The notes beneath the pieces are model-generated. The model worked only from the letters and a program-made list of their open reading frames with translations. It was not told the origin of the DNA and ran no database searches. A program made the position numbers and the translations under genes. From Kurthia gibsonii (GTDB lineage Bacteria; Bacillota; Bacilli; Bacillales_A; Planococcaceae), in the NCBI RefSeq assembly GCF_006539985.1, contig NZ_BJOB01000022.1:1-41582 (forward strand): a stretch of DNA of 41,582 nucleotides, in the 5' to 3' direction. Below, one piece after another: positions 28,106-39,919 of this stretch (the stretch's first letter is position 1; each line of letters starts with the position of its first letter).

Positions 28106-29641
28106 TTAATGTTTAAAGTGACGAACGCCTGTTAAAACCATTGTGATGCCTGCTTTATTCGCTGCATCAATTGATTCTTGGTCACGTTTTGAACCACCTG
28201 GGTGGATGATTGCCGTAATGCCTGCTTCAATAGCTGCTTCAACTGTATCTGGCATTGGGAAGAATGCATCAGATGCAAGTGCTGCACCCGCTGCTTTTTC
28301 ACCGGCTTGTTCTAAAGCGATTTTTGCAGAACCTACACGATTCATTTGACCAGCGCCAATTCCAAGTGTCATTTGCTCATCTGTAATTACAATGGCATTC
28401 GACTTCACGTGTTTCACAACAGACCAGCCTAAGCGCATAGCCGCCCATTCTTCTTCTGTTGGTTGACGATCTGTTACAACTTGAATATCTGCTTCATCAA
28501 AACCATAGCGATCTGGCTCTTGTACTAATAGACCACCTTCTACAGATACTGTATTAAATGCATCTTGTGTATGTTGATCGAAAGAGATTGTTAGTAAACG
28601 AATATTCTTCTTCACTGTTAATAGTTCAATCGCTTCTTTTGAGAAAGAAGGTGCAATAATAATTTCTAAGAAAATAGAAGCTAATTGCTCTGCTGTTTTT
28701 GCATCAACCTCACGATTTAGCGCAACAATACCGCCGAAGATTGATGTTGCATCTGCTTCGTATGCTTTATTGAATGCTTCTGCAATCGTTTCACCTGTGC
28801 CAACGCCACATGGGTTCATGTGCTTCACCGCTACAGCTGCTGGTTGTTTAAATTCCTTGATGATTTGAAGTGCTGCATTTGCATCTTGAATATTGTTATA
28901 TGATAATTCTTTACCATGTAATTGCTCTGCGTAAGCAACAGAGAAATCAGAAGCAAGACGTTTTTGATAGAACGCAGCTTTTTGATGTGGGTTCTCACCA
29001 TAACGTAATGTTTGTTTTAATTCATAAGTTAAAGTCATTTGTTCTGGGAATTCTTCGCCTAATTCTGCTGATAAATAATTCGAAATATATGAATCATATG
29101 CTGCTGTATGACGGAATACTTTTGCTGCTAAACGACGACGTGTTTGTAAAGTTGTTTGACCTGCATCTTTTAATTCAGCTAAGACACCTTCATAGTCATT
29201 TGCATCAACAATTACTGTTACATATTGTTGGTTTTTTGCAGCTGAGCGTAGCATTGTTGGACCGCCAATATCGATGTTTTCAATTGCATCTTCGAATGTT
29301 ACATCTGGTTTTGAAATTGTTTCAACAAATGGATATAAGTTGACACATACAATCTCAATCGGTTCAATACCATGTTCTTTCATTTGTGCTTGGTGTTCAG
29401 CGTCATCATATTTTGCAAGAAGTCCACCATGAATCATCGGATTTAATGTTTTTACACGTCCACCTAAGATTTCTGGGAATTTCGTTACTTCATCAACAGA
29501 TGTCACAGGTACACCATTATCTTGAAGATGTTTTTTCGTACCGCCTGTTGATAATACTTCGTAGCCTAATGCTACAAGTTCTTTTGCAAATTCTAATACA
29601 CCTGATTTATCCGAAACACTAATTAACGCTCTTTTTGTCAC
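28106..29641 (-). CDS. purH: Bifunctional AICAR transformylase / IMP cyclohydrolase PurH
   Basis: Catalyses the last two steps to IMP. The N-terminal MGS-type cyclohydrolase domain (about 1-195) has [18 protein letters not shown] and [11 protein letters not shown]. The C-terminal transformylase domain (about 200-511) has [20 protein letters not shown] and [12 protein letters not shown]. Length (511) is standard. Translation starts with GTG at 29641 after GGAGGAAAAATT. It follows purN by 48 bases. Confidence 0.98.
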   Translation of the reverse strand: MTKRALISVSDKSGVLEFAKELVALGYEVLSTGGTKKHLQDNGVPVTSVDEVTKFPEILGGRVKTLNPMIHGGLLAKYDDAEHQAQMKEHGIEPIEIVCVNLYPFVETISKPDVTFEDAIENIDIGGPTMLRSAAKNQQYVTVIVDANDYEGVLAELKDAGQTTLQTRRRLAAKVFRHTAAYDSYISNYLSAELGEEFPEQMTLTYELKQTLRYGENPHQKAAFYQKRLASDFSVAYAEQLHGKELSYNNIQDANAALQIIKEFKQPAAVAVKHMNPCGVGTGETIAEAFNKAYEADATSIFGGIVALNREVDAKTAEQLASIFLEIIIAPSFSKEAIELLTVKKNIRLLTISFDQHTQDAFNTVSVEGGLLVQEPDRYGFDEADIQVVTDRQPTEEEWAAMRLGWSVVKHVKSNAIVITDEQMTLGIGAGQMNRVGSAKIALEQAGEKAAGAALASDAFFPMPDTVEAAIEAGITAIIHPGGSKRDQESIDAANKAGITMVLTGVRHFKH

Positions 29642-29689
29642 AATTTTTCCTCCTCAGATTTAAGCGGGAAATTCCCTCTATGTAAAGAT

Positions 29690-30256
29690 TTAATGCCACA
29701 ATTTTTGTAAAGCTGCTTTATACACATCATGCTCAACTGCATGAATTGCCGCTTCTGTTCGCTCTCTATCTCCATCAATCACATCAACAGCCTTTTGCAT
29801 AATAATCGTGCCTGTATCCATTCCTTCATCTACATAATGAACCGTTACACCTGTCACTTTCACACCGTGATTGAGTGCTTGTCCAATTGCATCTTTCCCT
29901 GGGAAAGAAGGCAATAATGAAGGATGAATATTCACGATTCGTGAACGGTATGCGTCTAATAATGTTTCACCAATTAAACGCATATATCCCGCTAGTACAA
30001 GCCACTCCACTTCTTTTTCTTCTAATACTTCTAAAATCGCTGCTTCATAAGCTTGTTTAGAAGAAAAATCTTTTGGACGAATGGCTAGTACTGAAATCCC
30101 CTTTGTTTTTGCACGTTCGATCACGTACGCATCTGGTTGATCTGTTACAACTAAACGAATCGTTGCTTGCAGTTCCCCTTGTTCAATTGCTTCAGCAATG
30201 GCTTGAAAATTCGAACCACTACCTGAAGCAAATACTGCAATGGACTTTTTAGTCAT
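29690..30256 (-). CDS. purN: Phosphoribosylglycinamide formyltransferase PurN
   Basis: Transfers formyl from 10-formyltetrahydrofolate to GAR. The family motifs are AVFASGSGSNFQAI, LAGYMRLIG and the catalytic stretch IVNIHPSLLPSFPG, with VHYVDEGMDTGTII. Length (188) is normal. The ATG overlaps the purM stop (TAATG), indicating coupled translation. Confidence 0.97.
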   Translation of the reverse strand: MTKKSIAVFASGSGSNFQAIAEAIEQGELQATIRLVVTDQPDAYVIERAKTKGISVLAIRPKDFSSKQAYEAAILEVLEEKEVEWLVLAGYMRLIGETLLDAYRSRIVNIHPSLLPSFPGKDAIGQALNHGVKVTGVTVHYVDEGMDTGTIIMQKAVDVIDGDRERTEAAIHAVEHDVYKAALQKLWH

Positions 30257-31311
30257 TACACTAAACTCCCATCATGCTCACCGTTGAATCGCACACCTTC
30301 ACCAGCAACCACACGACCAATTGTGTAAGCTTTTTCGTCATGTTTTTCGACTAACTCAATGACTTTTTCAGCTTGTGCTGCTGGAACAGCTAAGACAAAA
30401 CCGATTCCCATGTTGAACACATTATATAAATCTTTTTGTTGTAACTGTCCTTGTTCTGCTAGTAAATCAAAGATTGGTAGAACTGGCCAAGTGCCTAAAT
30501 CAACTTCCGTTGCTAAACCTGCTGGCATCATACGTGGTAAGTTCTCATAGAAACCACCGCCTGTAATATGTGCCATACCATGTACATCCACTTCTTTTAA
30601 TACATCTAGTACCGGTTTTGCATATAATTTTGTCGGCGTTAATAATGCCTCACCAATTGGACCAAGTTGCTCGTAACCTGCTACAACTGTATCTGGTGTG
30701 AAGCCTGCATCTGCAAACATGATTTTACGAACAAGTGAATAACCGTTTGAGTGAACACCACTTGAAGCAATCCCTACAAGTACGTCACCTTCTTGGATTT
30801 TTTCACCTGTTACAATATTTGCTTTTTCAGCTGCACCTACTGCAAATCCAGCTAAATCATATTCATCTGCTTCATATAGACCAGGCATCTCTGCTGTTTC
30901 GCCCCCGATTAATGCAGCCCCTGATTGTACACAACCATCTGCTACACCTTTAACGATTTGCTCGATTTTTTCTGGTACTGCTTTACCTACTGCTACATAA
31001 TCTAAGAAATAAAGTGGTTCTGCGCCTTGTGCGACAATATCATTTACACACATCGCAACACAGTCAATTCCGATTGTGTCGTGCTTATCCACCATAAATG
31101 CTAATTTTAATTTTGTTCCTACACCATCTGTACCTGAAATTAATACAGGTTCTTTTAAATTCAGTTCAGATAAATCGAACATACCACCAAAACCACCGAA
31201 TGTACCCATGATGCCTTTTCTTGCTGTGCGTTCTACATGTGATTTCATACGTTGTACAGCTTCATAACCTGCTTCAATATTTACGCCTGCTTGTTCATAT
31301 GCTTTTGACAA
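30256..31311 (-). CDS. purM: Phosphoribosylformylglycinamidine cyclo-ligase PurM
   Basis: AIR synthetase, the ATP-dependent closure of FGAM to AIR. Motifs are [43 protein letters not shown] and [14 protein letters not shown]. Length is 351. It begins 12 bases after purF and shares its stop with the purN start. Confidence 0.98.
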   Translation of the reverse strand: MSKAYEQAGVNIEAGYEAVQRMKSHVERTARKGIMGTFGGFGGMFDLSELNLKEPVLISGTDGVGTKLKLAFMVDKHDTIGIDCVAMCVNDIVAQGAEPLYFLDYVAVGKAVPEKIEQIVKGVADGCVQSGAALIGGETAEMPGLYEADEYDLAGFAVGAAEKANIVTGEKIQEGDVLVGIASSGVHSNGYSLVRKIMFADAGFTPDTVVAGYEQLGPIGEALLTPTKLYAKPVLDVLKEVDVHGMAHITGGGFYENLPRMMPAGLATEVDLGTWPVLPIFDLLAEQGQLQQKDLYNVFNMGIGFVLAVPAAQAEKVIELVEKHDEKAYTIGRVVAGEGVRFNGEHDGSLV

Positions 31312-31323
31312 GATCTTGGCCTC

Positions 31324-32748
31324 CTAGACTAATAATTCTTTTTCGTGCGGTAAAATCGTATCTGGGAAAATTTCTGTTGGATACTTACTTGTGAAACAAG
31401 CTAAGCAAAGTCCTTTATTCTCCCCTTCATATGGACGGTCAATCGATTCAACCATGCCCTCTACTGATAAAAATGTTAAGGAATCTGCACCAATCGCTTC
31501 ACACATCTCATCCACTGAATGACTTGAAGCAATCAATTCTTCATGTGTTGATGTATCAATACCGTAATAACATGGATCTGTCATTGGTGGTGAGCTGATG
31601 ACAACATGTACCTCTGCTGCGCCAGCTTCTTTTAACATTTTGACAATACGACGTGATGTTGTACCACGTACAATCGAATCGTCTACCATGATGACACGTT
31701 TGCCTTTTACTACTTGAACAACTGGTGATAATTTCATCTTCACACCACGTTCACGTAATTCTTGTGTTGGTTGAATGAATGTACGACCAACATAACGGTT
31801 TTTAATTAAACCTAATTCATAAGGAATACCACTTTCTTCTGCAAAACCAATCGCAGCAGAAATACTTGAATCAGGAACGCCTGTTACTACATCCGCTTCG
31901 ATATGAGCGCATTCTTTTGCTAATTGTTTACCCATACGTTTACGTGCCATATGCACATTAATGCCATCAATATTCGAATCTGGTCGTGCTAAGTAGACAT
32001 ATTCCATCGCACACATCGCACGATTTTGAATTTCTGCAAAGCGAACTGATTGAACACCTTCATCATTGATGATCAGCATCTCACCTGGTTCCACTGAACG
32101 AACTGTTTCAGCACCGATTAAATCGAATGCACATGTTTCTGATGCTACGACATAAGCCTCGCCTAGCTTACCTAATGAAAGTGGGCGTAAACCATTACGG
32201 TCACGCGCTACAATCATTTCGTCTTTCGTCATCACTAAGAATGAATAAGCGCCTTCTAATAACGTCAATGCATTTTTAACTTTTTCGCTGAATGTTGCAT
32301 GTGTACTCTTTTTAATTAAATGCGCTAATACTTCCGTATCTGAACTTGAATGAAAAATACTACCTTGTCGCTCTAAATATTTTTTCAAGCGATTCGCATT
32401 TACTAAGTTACCATTATGCGCAATCGATAAACTACCTGTAGATGAGTGGAAAAGAAGGGGTTGAACATTTTCAATCCCCGCCCCTCCTGCTGTTGTATAG
32501 CGAACATGTGCAATCGCTGCTTTACCATCTACAGACTTTAACTTTTCTTCATTGAATACATCATTTACAAGTCCTTCGCCTTTAACTGCTTTTAGATGAT
32601 GACCATCTGATACAACAATCCCAGCGCCTTCTTGACCACGATGTTGTAAAGCATGTAAACCATAGTAGCTTAGGTGCGCTGGACTTTGATTACCCCATAT
32701 CCCAAAAACACCACATTCTTCATTTAAGCCTCTGATTTCAGCAAGCAT
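31324..32748 (-). CDS. purF: Amidophosphoribosyltransferase PurF
   Basis: First committed step of purine synthesis (PRPP plus glutamine to phosphoribosylamine), feedback-inhibited by purine nucleotides in Bacillus. Start 32748 gives [11 protein letters not shown] followed by Cys12, the glutaminase nucleophile exposed when the 11-residue propeptide is removed, as in B. subtilis. A longer frame to 32766 adds six residues with no support. The PRPP loop is [14 protein letters not shown]. Cysteines in MCAMEY, DPCYYG and GLCLACF match the iron-sulfur ligands of the B. subtilis enzyme. The gene overlaps the end of purL by 25 bases. AAAGGGG precedes the start. Predicted length is 474. Confidence 0.97.
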   Translation of the reverse strand: MLAEIRGLNEECGVFGIWGNQSPAHLSYYGLHALQHRGQEGAGIVVSDGHHLKAVKGEGLVNDVFNEEKLKSVDGKAAIAHVRYTTAGGAGIENVQPLLFHSSTGSLSIAHNGNLVNANRLKKYLERQGSIFHSSSDTEVLAHLIKKSTHATFSEKVKNALTLLEGAYSFLVMTKDEMIVARDRNGLRPLSLGKLGEAYVVASETCAFDLIGAETVRSVEPGEMLIINDEGVQSVRFAEIQNRAMCAMEYVYLARPDSNIDGINVHMARKRMGKQLAKECAHIEADVVTGVPDSSISAAIGFAEESGIPYELGLIKNRYVGRTFIQPTQELRERGVKMKLSPVVQVVKGKRVIMVDDSIVRGTTSRRIVKMLKEAGAAEVHVVISSPPMTDPCYYGIDTSTHEELIASSHSVDEMCEAIGADSLTFLSVEGMVESIDRPYEGENKGLCLACFTSKYPTEIFPDTILPHEKELLV

Positions 32749-34955
32749 GGTATTGCCCCTTTCCAAGCATCTTGGAATTCTGCTACAGTGCCTTCAATTA
32801 ACGGTTGTTGTTCGGATGAATTGATGACAATGTTGGCTTCTTCTGTTACGACACCGATTTGTTTTGCATCTGTTACCACTTCTTCAAAACGAGCTGCAAA
32901 TTCTGGTTTTACGGTTACAACAAAGCGCGATTGTGATTCACTGAATAGAGCAGTTGTTGCCGATCCTTCTAACGTTACATTCACACCTAAGTTTGTACCG
33001 AATGTTGTTTCTGCGATTGCCACAGCTAAACCACCTTCTGCTACATCATGCGCTGATGCAACAAGTCCTGCTTGGATTGCTTGTAGTAATGCTTTTTGGC
33101 GTGCTGCTTCTACTTCTAAATCAATTGATGGTGCTTGTCCGAAAATACGACCGTTCATTAATTTTTGTAATTCTGAACCACCGAATTCTGTTTTCGTGTC
33201 ACCAATTACATAAACAAAGTCACCTGCATGCTTCACTTCTTGCGTTGTTGCGTGTTGTAAATCTTCTACTAAACCGACCATACCGATTGTCGGTGTTGGG
33301 TAGATGGCTTCATTACTACGTTCGTTATAAAGTGATACGTTACCGCCGATTACAGGAGATTCTAATGCTAGACATGCTGCTGCAATACCATCTGCTGATT
33401 TTTCGATTTGCCAGAAGATTTCAGGCTTTTCTGGGTTACCGAAGTTTAAGCAGTCTGTAATTGCTAATGGACGACCGCCTGAACATACGATATTACGTGC
33501 TGCTTCTGCAACTGCAATTTTACCGCCTGTTTCAGGGTCTAAGTAGATATAACGTGAGTTACAGTCAGTTGTCATTGCTAAACCTTTATTCGTACCACGT
33601 ACGCGAATAATCGCTGCATCTGAACCTGGTTTTACAACAGTATTTGTTCTTACTTGATGGTCGTATTGTTCATAAACCCATTCTTTTGAAGCGATTGTTG
33701 CTTGTTGTAATAATGCGCTTAATGTCTCTTTATAATCTGTTACTTCTGGTTCTGCATTTTCGATTTGTTGGAACTCTGTATAGTAAGCTGGAACTGCTGA
33801 AGGTTTATGGTAAACAGGGGCATCTTCTGCTAATGCATCTGCTGGCACTTCTGCAACAATCTCACCTTTATGTTTTAAGCGGAACATTTTATCGTCTGTT
33901 ACAACACCTACTGATACGGCATCTAATCCGTATTTTGCAAATAGATCAATGATTGGTTGTTCTTCACCTTTTTTCACAACGACTAACATACGCTCTTGAG
34001 ATTCAGATAACATCATTTCATAAGCTGTCATACCTGTTTCACGTTGTGGAACAGCATCAAGATTCATCTCAATACCCATGCCTGCTTTAGAAGCCATTTC
34101 TGCTGCTGAAGAAGTTAAACCTGCTGCACCCATATCTTGAATACCAACTAATGATTCGAACTTCACAAGTTCTAAACAAGCTTCTAATAATAGTTTCTCC
34201 ATGAATGGATCGCCTACTTGAACTGCTGGGCGCTTTTCTTCTGCATTCTCGTCTAATTCTTCTGAAGCGAATGTTGCACCATGAATACCGTCACGACCTG
34301 TTTTTGCACCTACATACATCACTGTGTTCCCAACACCAGAAGCAACACCTTTTTGAATGTCTTTATGATCGATTAAACCCACACACATCGCATTCACAAG
34401 TGGATTTCCTTCGTAGCAAGGGTCGAACTGAATTTCGCCACCTACTGTTGGAATACCGATACAGTTACCGTAACCAGCGATTCCTGCGACAACTTCTTCA
34501 AATAAGAATTTCACACGTTTTGAAGCATCTAACTCACCGAAACGAAGAGAGTTTAACATTGCTACTGGACGTGCACCCATTGAAAATACGTCACGAATGA
34601 TTCCACCAACACCTGTTGCCGCACCTTGGTATGGTTCAATTGCTGAAGGGTGGTTATGTGATTCCATTTTAAATACAACCGCTTGTTCATCACCAATATC
34701 CACGATTCCGGCACCTTCACCAGGGCCTTGTAGTACGTGCTTTCCTTCTGTTGGGAATTTACGTAGAACTGGTTTTGAGTTTTTATATGAGCAGTGTTCT
34801 GACCACATAACAGAGAATAGACCTGTCTCTGTCCAATTCGGTGTGCGTCCTAAAATCGATTCCACTGACGCAAATTCTTCATCTGTTAACCCCATAGAAG
34901 CATATAATTTTTGCTCCTTAATTTGTTGTGCTGTTGGCTCAAGCTTGGTTGACAT
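32724..34955 (-). CDS. purL: Phosphoribosylformylglycinamidine synthase subunit PurL (small type)
   Basis: Synthetase subunit of the PurSQL complex; makes FGAM from FGAR with ammonia supplied by PurQ. At 743 residues it is the small type that needs PurS and PurQ. Motifs are [13 protein letters not shown] near the N-terminus, [24 protein letters not shown] (about 93-116, given by position with core ESHNHPSAI), and the [12 protein letters not shown] glycine-rich region. It overlaps purQ by 17 bases and purF by 25 bases, so the three are tightly coupled. Confidence 0.98.
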   Translation of the reverse strand: MSTKLEPTAQQIKEQKLYASMGLTDEEFASVESILGRTPNWTETGLFSVMWSEHCSYKNSKPVLRKFPTEGKHVLQGPGEGAGIVDIGDEQAVVFKMESHNHPSAIEPYQGAATGVGGIIRDVFSMGARPVAMLNSLRFGELDASKRVKFLFEEVVAGIAGYGNCIGIPTVGGEIQFDPCYEGNPLVNAMCVGLIDHKDIQKGVASGVGNTVMYVGAKTGRDGIHGATFASEELDENAEEKRPAVQVGDPFMEKLLLEACLELVKFESLVGIQDMGAAGLTSSAAEMASKAGMGIEMNLDAVPQRETGMTAYEMMLSESQERMLVVVKKGEEQPIIDLFAKYGLDAVSVGVVTDDKMFRLKHKGEIVAEVPADALAEDAPVYHKPSAVPAYYTEFQQIENAEPEVTDYKETLSALLQQATIASKEWVYEQYDHQVRTNTVVKPGSDAAIIRVRGTNKGLAMTTDCNSRYIYLDPETGGKIAVAEAARNIVCSGGRPLAITDCLNFGNPEKPEIFWQIEKSADGIAAACLALESPVIGGNVSLYNERSNEAIYPTPTIGMVGLVEDLQHATTQEVKHAGDFVYVIGDTKTEFGGSELQKLMNGRIFGQAPSIDLEVEAARQKALLQAIQAGLVASAHDVAEGGLAVAIAETTFGTNLGVNVTLEGSATTALFSESQSRFVVTVKPEFAARFEEVVTDAKQIGVVTEEANIVINSSEQQPLIEGTVAEFQDAWKGAIPCLLKSEA

Positions 34956-35625
34956 TTGATTCCCTCCACTGTTTTACAATTGATTTGAATAAAGTAAGAC
35001 CTTGTGTATTCCCAAGTACTTCATCTGCTGCACGCTCTGGGTGTGGCATCATGCCTAAAACATTCCCACGTTCGTTCACAATACCTGCGATATCCGCTAA
35101 ACTACCGTTTGGATTTTCTGATTCATATGTGAACACGATTTGATTGTTTTGTTGTAGTTGTTCCAATGTTTCTGCGTCACAGTAATAGTTTCCTTCACCA
35201 TGTGCAATTGGAATTGTGATAACCTCATCTTTGTTGTACTGATTTGTAAATAACGTATCATTATTCACAACGCGTAAATTTACGTCCTTACAAATGAATT
35301 TTAAATTCTTATTACGTAATAATGCACCAGGTAGTAATCCTGCTTCCGTTAGAATTTGGAATCCATTACATACGCCTAATACTGGTTTTCCAGCTGCTGC
35401 TGCTTTCTTTACTTCTTCCATTACATTCGATTGGTTCGCCATTGCGCCACAACGTAAGTAATCACCGTAGGAGAATCCACCAGGTACTAAAATACCGTCA
35501 TATGCACTTAAATCTGTTGCATCATGCCATACGTATTCCACTTCTTCGCCTAATACGTCTTTAATCGTATGATACATATCTAAGTCACAGTTTGAACCTG
35601 GGAATACAAGTACTGCGAATTTCAT
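34939..35625 (-). CDS. purQ: Phosphoribosylformylglycinamidine synthase subunit PurQ
   Basis: Class I glutamine amidotransferase that feeds ammonia to PurL. The nucleophile cysteine is in [12 protein letters not shown], and the His/Glu pair in MMPHPERA. Start 35625 ([16 protein letters not shown]) has AGGAGG 9 bases upstream and matches the family N-terminus. The 13 extra codons to 35664 overlap purS and are rejected. Predicted length is 228. It starts 1 base after the purS stop. Confidence 0.97.
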   Translation of the reverse strand: MKFAVLVFPGSNCDLDMYHTIKDVLGEEVEYVWHDATDLSAYDGILVPGGFSYGDYLRCGAMANQSNVMEEVKKAAAAGKPVLGVCNGFQILTEAGLLPGALLRNKNLKFICKDVNLRVVNNDTLFTNQYNKDEVITIPIAHGEGNYYCDAETLEQLQQNNQIVFTYESENPNGSLADIAGIVNERGNVLGMMPHPERAADEVLGNTQGLTLFKSIVKQWRESNVNQA

Positions 35626-35626
35626 G

Positions 35627-35875
35627 TTAGTTGGCCTCCTCGACTTCATAACGATAGTCTTCAATCACTGTATTTGTTAGTAGTTTTTCACACATTTCTT
35701 TAATTAACGTATCCATGTCGCGCTCTTTTGGTTCGATTTGTAGCTCTAAATATTTACCGATTCGTACATCTACTACTTCCTCGTACCCCATGTTATGTAG
35801 GGAACCTTGTACTGCCGAGCCTTGTGGATCAAGAATGCTTTCACGAAGTGTTACATAAACTTTTACTTTTTTCAT
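35627..35875 (-). CDS. purS: Phosphoribosylformylglycinamidine synthase subunit PurS
   Basis: Small 82-residue subunit bridging PurL and PurQ. The pattern [19 protein letters not shown] and [16 protein letters not shown] is diagnostic. The ATG overlaps the purC stop by 4 bases, and purQ begins right after it. Confidence 0.97.
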   Translation of the reverse strand: MKKVKVYVTLRESILDPQGSAVQGSLHNMGYEEVVDVRIGKYLELQIEPKERDMDTLIKEMCEKLLTNTVIEDYRYEVEEAN

Positions 35876-36594
35876 TTTGTAAATCCTCCTAGACGAGATA
35901 ATATGATTTCGTATACTTCTGTTAAACTTCCTAAATTACGGCGAAACACGTCTTTATCTAAGTGTTGCTTTGTTTCTTCATCCCATAGACGACATGTATC
36001 TGGTGAAATTTCATCTGCTAATAGTACAGTGCCTTGTTCATCGCGACCAAATTCTAATTTAAAGTCAACGAGCGTTACACCGATTTCATGGAAAAATGGT
36101 TGTAACACAGCGTTTACTTCTAAGCCTTTTTGATAAAGTGTTTCCACTTCTTCTGGTGTTGCAATTTCTAAAATATCAATATGTTCTGTTGTAATGAACG
36201 GGTCTCCTAATGCATCATCTTTGTAGTAATACTCAACGATTGGACGTTTTAGTTTTGTACCTTCTTCAATTCCTAATCGCGTTGCTAAACTACCTGCTGC
36301 AATATTACGTACAACTAATTCAATTGGAATAATCTCAACTTTTTTCACCAATTGTTCTGTATCGGAAATTTGACGGATGAAGTGTGATGGAATACCTGCT
36401 GCATGAAGCTTTTCAAAAATAAGTGATGTAATCTTATTATTTAAAACACCTTTACCAGCAATTTCTTCTTTCTTTTCTCCGTTGAAAGCTGTTGCGCTAT
36501 CCTTATAAGCTACAAACAATACATTTCCCTCATCTGTCGCATATAATCTTTTTGCTTTACCTTCATACAATAGTTGACCTTTTTCCACGTTCAT
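35872..36594 (-). CDS. purC: SAICAR synthetase PurC
   Basis: Condenses CAIR with aspartate using ATP. Motifs are LLYEGKAKRLYATD, VVRNIAAGSLATRLG, LVDFKLEFGRD and LADEISPDTCRLWD. Length is 240. The annotated ATG at 36594 directly abuts the CGGGGGA ribosome binding site. A GTG two codons later (36588) is better spaced and may be the true start, shortening the protein by two residues. It follows purB by 120 bases, a gap containing a long hairpin. Confidence 0.97.
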   Translation of the reverse strand: MNVEKGQLLYEGKAKRLYATDEGNVLFVAYKDSATAFNGEKKEEIAGKGVLNNKITSLIFEKLHAAGIPSHFIRQISDTEQLVKKVEIIPIELVVRNIAAGSLATRLGIEEGTKLKRPIVEYYYKDDALGDPFITTEHIDILEIATPEEVETLYQKGLEVNAVLQPFFHEIGVTLVDFKLEFGRDEQGTVLLADEISPDTCRLWDEETKQHLDKDVFRRNLGSLTEVYEIILSRLGGFTK

Positions 36595-36639
36595 TCCCCC
36601 GGTAAATAATTTTGAGTATTGTGTTTTTTTGAAATATTA

Positions 36640-36700
36640 AAACTTTTAAAAGTTCATCCATTCCTTTCTCATCAACGAATTGAATCGTTGATGAGATGGA
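36640..36700 (-). other. Long hairpin in the purB-purC gap
   Basis: On the minus strand CTCATCAACGA, loop TTCAAT, TCGTTGATGAG form a perfect 11-pair stem (36668-36695). CATTCC and GGAATG outside it extend the stem past small internal loops. A short AACTTTTAAAAGTT palindrome follows near 36640. There is no T-run right after the stem, so it is more likely an RNA-processing or stability element than a terminator. Confidence 0.6.
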
Positions 36701-36714
36701 ATGAAATAGATTCT

Positions 36715-38010
36715 TTAGTTTAAGCCTAATCTTTCAAAAATCATGTCTACATTTTTCAAATGATAGTTATAATCGAAGCAGTCTTCAATTTCAGCAGGTG
36801 ATAGTAATGAAGAAATTTTTTCATTCTCTTCTACTAACGGACGGAATTGAATTTGTTCATCCCAAGAACGAGCTGTTAATGGTTGAACTGTATCATATGC
36901 TTCTTCACGAGATAGACCTTTTTCAATTAACGCAAGTAACACACGTTGTGAGTAAATTAAACCAAATGTACGTGTCATGTTACGCTTCATGTTTTCTGGG
37001 AATACTGTTAAGTTTTTCACAATGTTACCAAAACGATTTAGCATATAGTTCAGTGCAATCGTTGTATCTGGAATAATGACACGTTCTGCTGATGAGTGTG
37101 AAATATCGCGTTCATGCCATAAAGGAACATTTTCAAATGCAGTTACCATATGACCACGTACTAAACGTGCCATACCAACCATATTTTCTGAACCGATTGG
37201 ATTACGTTTATGTGGCATTGCTGAAGAACCTTTTTGTCCTTTTGCAAACCCTTCTTCCACTTCACGTGTTTCAGATTTTTGTAAGCCGCGAATTTCTGTT
37301 GCAAACTTCTCGATTGATGTTGCGATTAGTGCAAGCACTGAGAAATATTCTGCATGACGATCACGTTGTAATGTTTGTGTTGAAATCGGTGCAGGTGTTA
37401 AACCTAATTTTTCACATACATATGCTTCTACGAATGGATCGATATTTGCATACGTTCCAACTGCGCCTGAAATTTTACCTGCTTCAATCGTTTTAGCAGC
37501 TGCTTCAAAACGAACTTGGTTACGACGCATTTCTTCTAACCAAAGTGCTAGTTTTAAACCGAAAGTTGTTGGCTCTGCATGCACACCATGTGTACGTCCC
37601 ATGCAAACCGTCATTTTATGTTCTTTTGCTTTTTCAGTGATAATATCAATAAAGTTTTGAATATCTTTACGGATAATATCGTTCGCTTGTTTAATTTGGT
37701 AAGAAAGAGCTGTATCAACGACATCTGTTGAAGTTAAACCGTAATGTACCCATTTACGTTCCTCACCTAATGTTTCTGATACTGCACGTGTAAATGCAAC
37801 AACATCATGACGTGTTTCTTTTTCGATTTCTAAAATACGATCGATTTCAAACGATGCATTTTCGCGTAATTTTTGAACATCTTCTTTTGGAATAACCCCT
37901 AACTCTGCCCAAGCTTCACATGCTAGAATTTCTACTTCTAACCATGCTTGATAGCGATTTTCCTCTGTCCAGATAGCTCCCATTTCAGGTCGTGTATAAC
38001 GTGCGATCAT
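36715..38010 (-). CDS. purB: Adenylosuccinate lyase PurB
   Basis: Removes fumarate from SAICAR and from adenylosuccinate, acting in both IMP and AMP synthesis. The fumarase/aspartase signature [17 protein letters not shown] and the HGVHAEPT and TSTDVVDTA segments are present. Length (431) is standard. AAGGAG precedes ATG 38010; it starts 15 bases after purK. Confidence 0.98.
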   Translation of the reverse strand: MIARYTRPEMGAIWTEENRYQAWLEVEILACEAWAELGVIPKEDVQKLRENASFEIDRILEIEKETRHDVVAFTRAVSETLGEERKWVHYGLTSTDVVDTALSYQIKQANDIIRKDIQNFIDIITEKAKEHKMTVCMGRTHGVHAEPTTFGLKLALWLEEMRRNQVRFEAAAKTIEAGKISGAVGTYANIDPFVEAYVCEKLGLTPAPISTQTLQRDRHAEYFSVLALIATSIEKFATEIRGLQKSETREVEEGFAKGQKGSSAMPHKRNPIGSENMVGMARLVRGHMVTAFENVPLWHERDISHSSAERVIIPDTTIALNYMLNRFGNIVKNLTVFPENMKRNMTRTFGLIYSQRVLLALIEKGLSREEAYDTVQPLTARSWDEQIQFRPLVEENEKISSLLSPAEIEDCFDYNYHLKNVDMIFERLGLN

Positions 38011-38025
38011 AAATAAAGTCTCCTT

Positions 38026-39150
38026 CTACTCTGCCCATATACCAGAGTTCTTGATTTCGTCTAGGGTATGATTTACATCATCCGTCATTATTGTAACATG
38101 ACCCATCTTTCGATTGTTCTTTGCTTCTTGTTTTCCGTAAAGATGAATGGACCAATCAGGGTATTTTGAGATTGAATTCGTTACAGGTACGACATGTTGC
38201 CCTAAGATATTCACCATAATCGATGGACTCCATAATTTTGGTTTACGTAATGGCCAGCCACAAATGGCACGAATATGTTGATGGAACTGCGAAATATTAC
38301 ATGCTTCAATTGAATAATGACCTGAGTTATGAGGTCGTGGTGCTAATTCATTAATCAAAATTTCTCCTGACGCTAATACAAACATTTCAACAGCAAGTGT
38401 TCCTATTAAATTCAGTTCGTCTGCAATTTTCTCAGCAGCCTCTATGGCTAATTTTTCGGTACTTTGTGTAATACGTGCTGGCACGATTGTTTCATGTAGA
38501 ATATGATTCACATGAATATTTTCACCAACTGGTAAGCAATATGTTTCACCATGTACATTACGTTGTACGATAACTGAAACCTCCATTTCAAATGGAATAA
38601 ATGCTTCTGCCACACAAGCCGAATGTGTGAATAAATCTTTTGCTAGCGATAAATCTTCAGCTGTCTTTACAATTTGCTGGCCCTTACCGTCATAACCTCC
38701 GCGTGCTGTTTTCACAACACAAGGATAACCAACTTGCTCAATTTTCTGCTCTAACTCTTGAAAATTGCGAGCTGTAATATAAGGTGCTACTGGTGTTTCT
38801 GCATTCGTTAAGGCAGCTTTTTCTAAAATACGATCTTGCGTCGTTTGTACAAGTTCTGCCCCCTGTGGTACGTACGCAATCTCTGTTAATCTTTTTAATC
38901 CTGCATAATCAATATTCTCAAATTCATATGTAATCACATCACTGACTTCAGCTAACTCTTCTAAAGCAGCTTCATCATCATATGGTGCTACGATGCGAAT
39001 ATCAGCAATTTGACCACAAGGTGAGTCCATTGCGGGTTCTAATACCGCAATTTTAAATCCTGCTTCTTTTGCAGCAATGGCCATCATTCTTCCCAATTGT
39101 CCACCGCCAATGATGCCGATTGTTTGTCCTGGAAATATGATTTTACTCAC
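38026..39150 (-). CDS. purK: N5-carboxyaminoimidazole ribonucleotide synthase PurK
   Basis: ATP-grasp enzyme making N5-CAIR from AIR and bicarbonate; PurE then converts it to CAIR. The N-terminal [21 protein letters not shown], the ATP-binding [14 protein letters not shown] and the metal-site [17 protein letters not shown] are present. Length is 374. It overlaps purE by 8 bases. Confidence 0.97.
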   Translation of the reverse strand: MSKIIFPGQTIGIIGGGQLGRMMAIAAKEAGFKIAVLEPAMDSPCGQIADIRIVAPYDDEAALEELAEVSDVITYEFENIDYAGLKRLTEIAYVPQGAELVQTTQDRILEKAALTNAETPVAPYITARNFQELEQKIEQVGYPCVVKTARGGYDGKGQQIVKTAEDLSLAKDLFTHSACVAEAFIPFEMEVSVIVQRNVHGETYCLPVGENIHVNHILHETIVPARITQSTEKLAIEAAEKIADELNLIGTLAVEMFVLASGEILINELAPRPHNSGHYSIEACNISQFHQHIRAICGWPLRKPKLWSPSIMVNILGQHVVPVTNSISKYPDWSIHLYGKQEAKNNRKMGHVTIMTDDVNHTLDEIKNSGIWAE

Positions 39151-39634
39151 TTAGGTCACCTGTGCTTTCTATTGCTTTCATTTTCATTGCTTGTCTTCTT
39201 GTTTCTAATTTTTCTGCGATTTCTACATCAGTAATTGATAGAATCTGCGCGGCGAGTAATCCTGCGTTCGTCGCACCTGCTTTACCAATTGCTACAGTTG
39301 CTACAGGTACGCCGCCTGGCATTTGTACAATTGATAATAATGAATCAAGTCCATTTAACGCACGTGACTGCACAGGTACACCAATAACTGGTAACGTCGT
39401 TTTTGCTGCAACCATTCCTGGTAGATGTGCGGCACCACCAGCACCTGCAATAATTACTTGAATTCCTCTTGCTCTTGCTTCTTCTGCATATTCAAACATT
39501 AAATCTGGCGTTCTATGTGCAGAAACAACTTTTTTCTCGTAATCTAACTCTAATTCTTCTAAAATATCGCAGGCATGTTTCATTGTTTCCCAATCGCTTG
39601 AACTGCCCATAATAACGCCAATTTTCGGATTCAT
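39143..39634 (-). CDS. purE: N5-carboxyaminoimidazole ribonucleotide mutase PurE
   Basis: Class I PurE that moves the carboxyl group of N5-CAIR to give CAIR. Motifs are [24 protein letters not shown] and [13 protein letters not shown]. Length is 163. It is the first gene of the purine operon; ATG 39634 follows AAAGGGG. The 330-base leader upstream holds a riboswitch and PurR boxes. Confidence 0.98.
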   Translation of the reverse strand: MNPKIGVIMGSSSDWETMKHACDILEELELDYEKKVVSAHRTPDLMFEYAEEARARGIQVIIAGAGGAAHLPGMVAAKTTLPVIGVPVQSRALNGLDSLLSIVQMPGGVPVATVAIGKAGATNAGLLAAQILSITDVEIAEKLETRRQAMKMKAIESTGDLSE

Positions 39635-39654
39635 TTTTTATACGCCCCTTTGAA

Positions 39655-39732
39655 CAAATAAAAACCCCTAAAGTAACGCGCTCTCCACCATAGTCATATG
39701 ACTACGTGCGAAAAGCAGCTACTTAAGGGGTT
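39655..39732 (-). terminator. Riboswitch-controlled terminator before purE
   Basis: Minus strand AACCCCTTAAGTA pairs with TACTTTAGGGGTT, followed by TTTATTTG, and the loop contains a further hairpin (TAGTCATATGACTA). It lies between the purine aptamer and purE, so it is the expression platform: with guanine bound, transcription should end here. Confidence 0.82.
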
Positions 39733-39799
39733 CAAATATACAAATGTTCGTATTTACAAAACATTTAAGCAATATTTGTAATATCCTAAAGTCTTGTTG

Positions 39800-39872
39800 C
39801 TTCCCGCATAGTCCGACATTACGGTGTCGGGTAGAGACACTAGAGCCAATTCTCTAGCATATATGTGGGATT
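39800..39872 (-). promoter_or_regulatory. Purine (guanine-class) riboswitch aptamer
   Basis: On the minus strand P1 is CCCACATA / TATGCGGG. P2 is CTAGAG / CTCTAG, J2/3 is GTCTCTACC, and P3 is CCGACA / TGTCGG with loop CCGTAA. J3/1 reads GACTATG, with C at the position that decides ligand choice, giving guanine/hypoxanthine rather than adenine specificity. Placement in the purE leader is as in B. subtilis. High guanine should favour the downstream terminator. Confidence 0.95.
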
Positions 39873-39888
39873 TGTTGTTTTCATACAC

Positions 39889-39917
39889 ATTGTAACAACG
39901 CAAAGCAAACAAGTCAA
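39889..39917 (-). promoter_or_regulatory. Promoter of the purine operon
   Basis: Minus strand TTGACT (39912-39917), exactly 17 bases, TACAAT (39889-39894). The start lies near 39882, just before the riboswitch aptamer. Confidence 0.85.
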
Positions 39918-39919
39918 TA

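Noticed and set aside
39742-39766. A third PurR-like box (CGAACATTT on the minus strand) in the purE leader
   Set aside because: It lies within the transcript and forms one arm of a hairpin (AAATGTT / AACATTT) between aptamer and terminator. The genuine paired boxes lie upstream of the promoter.
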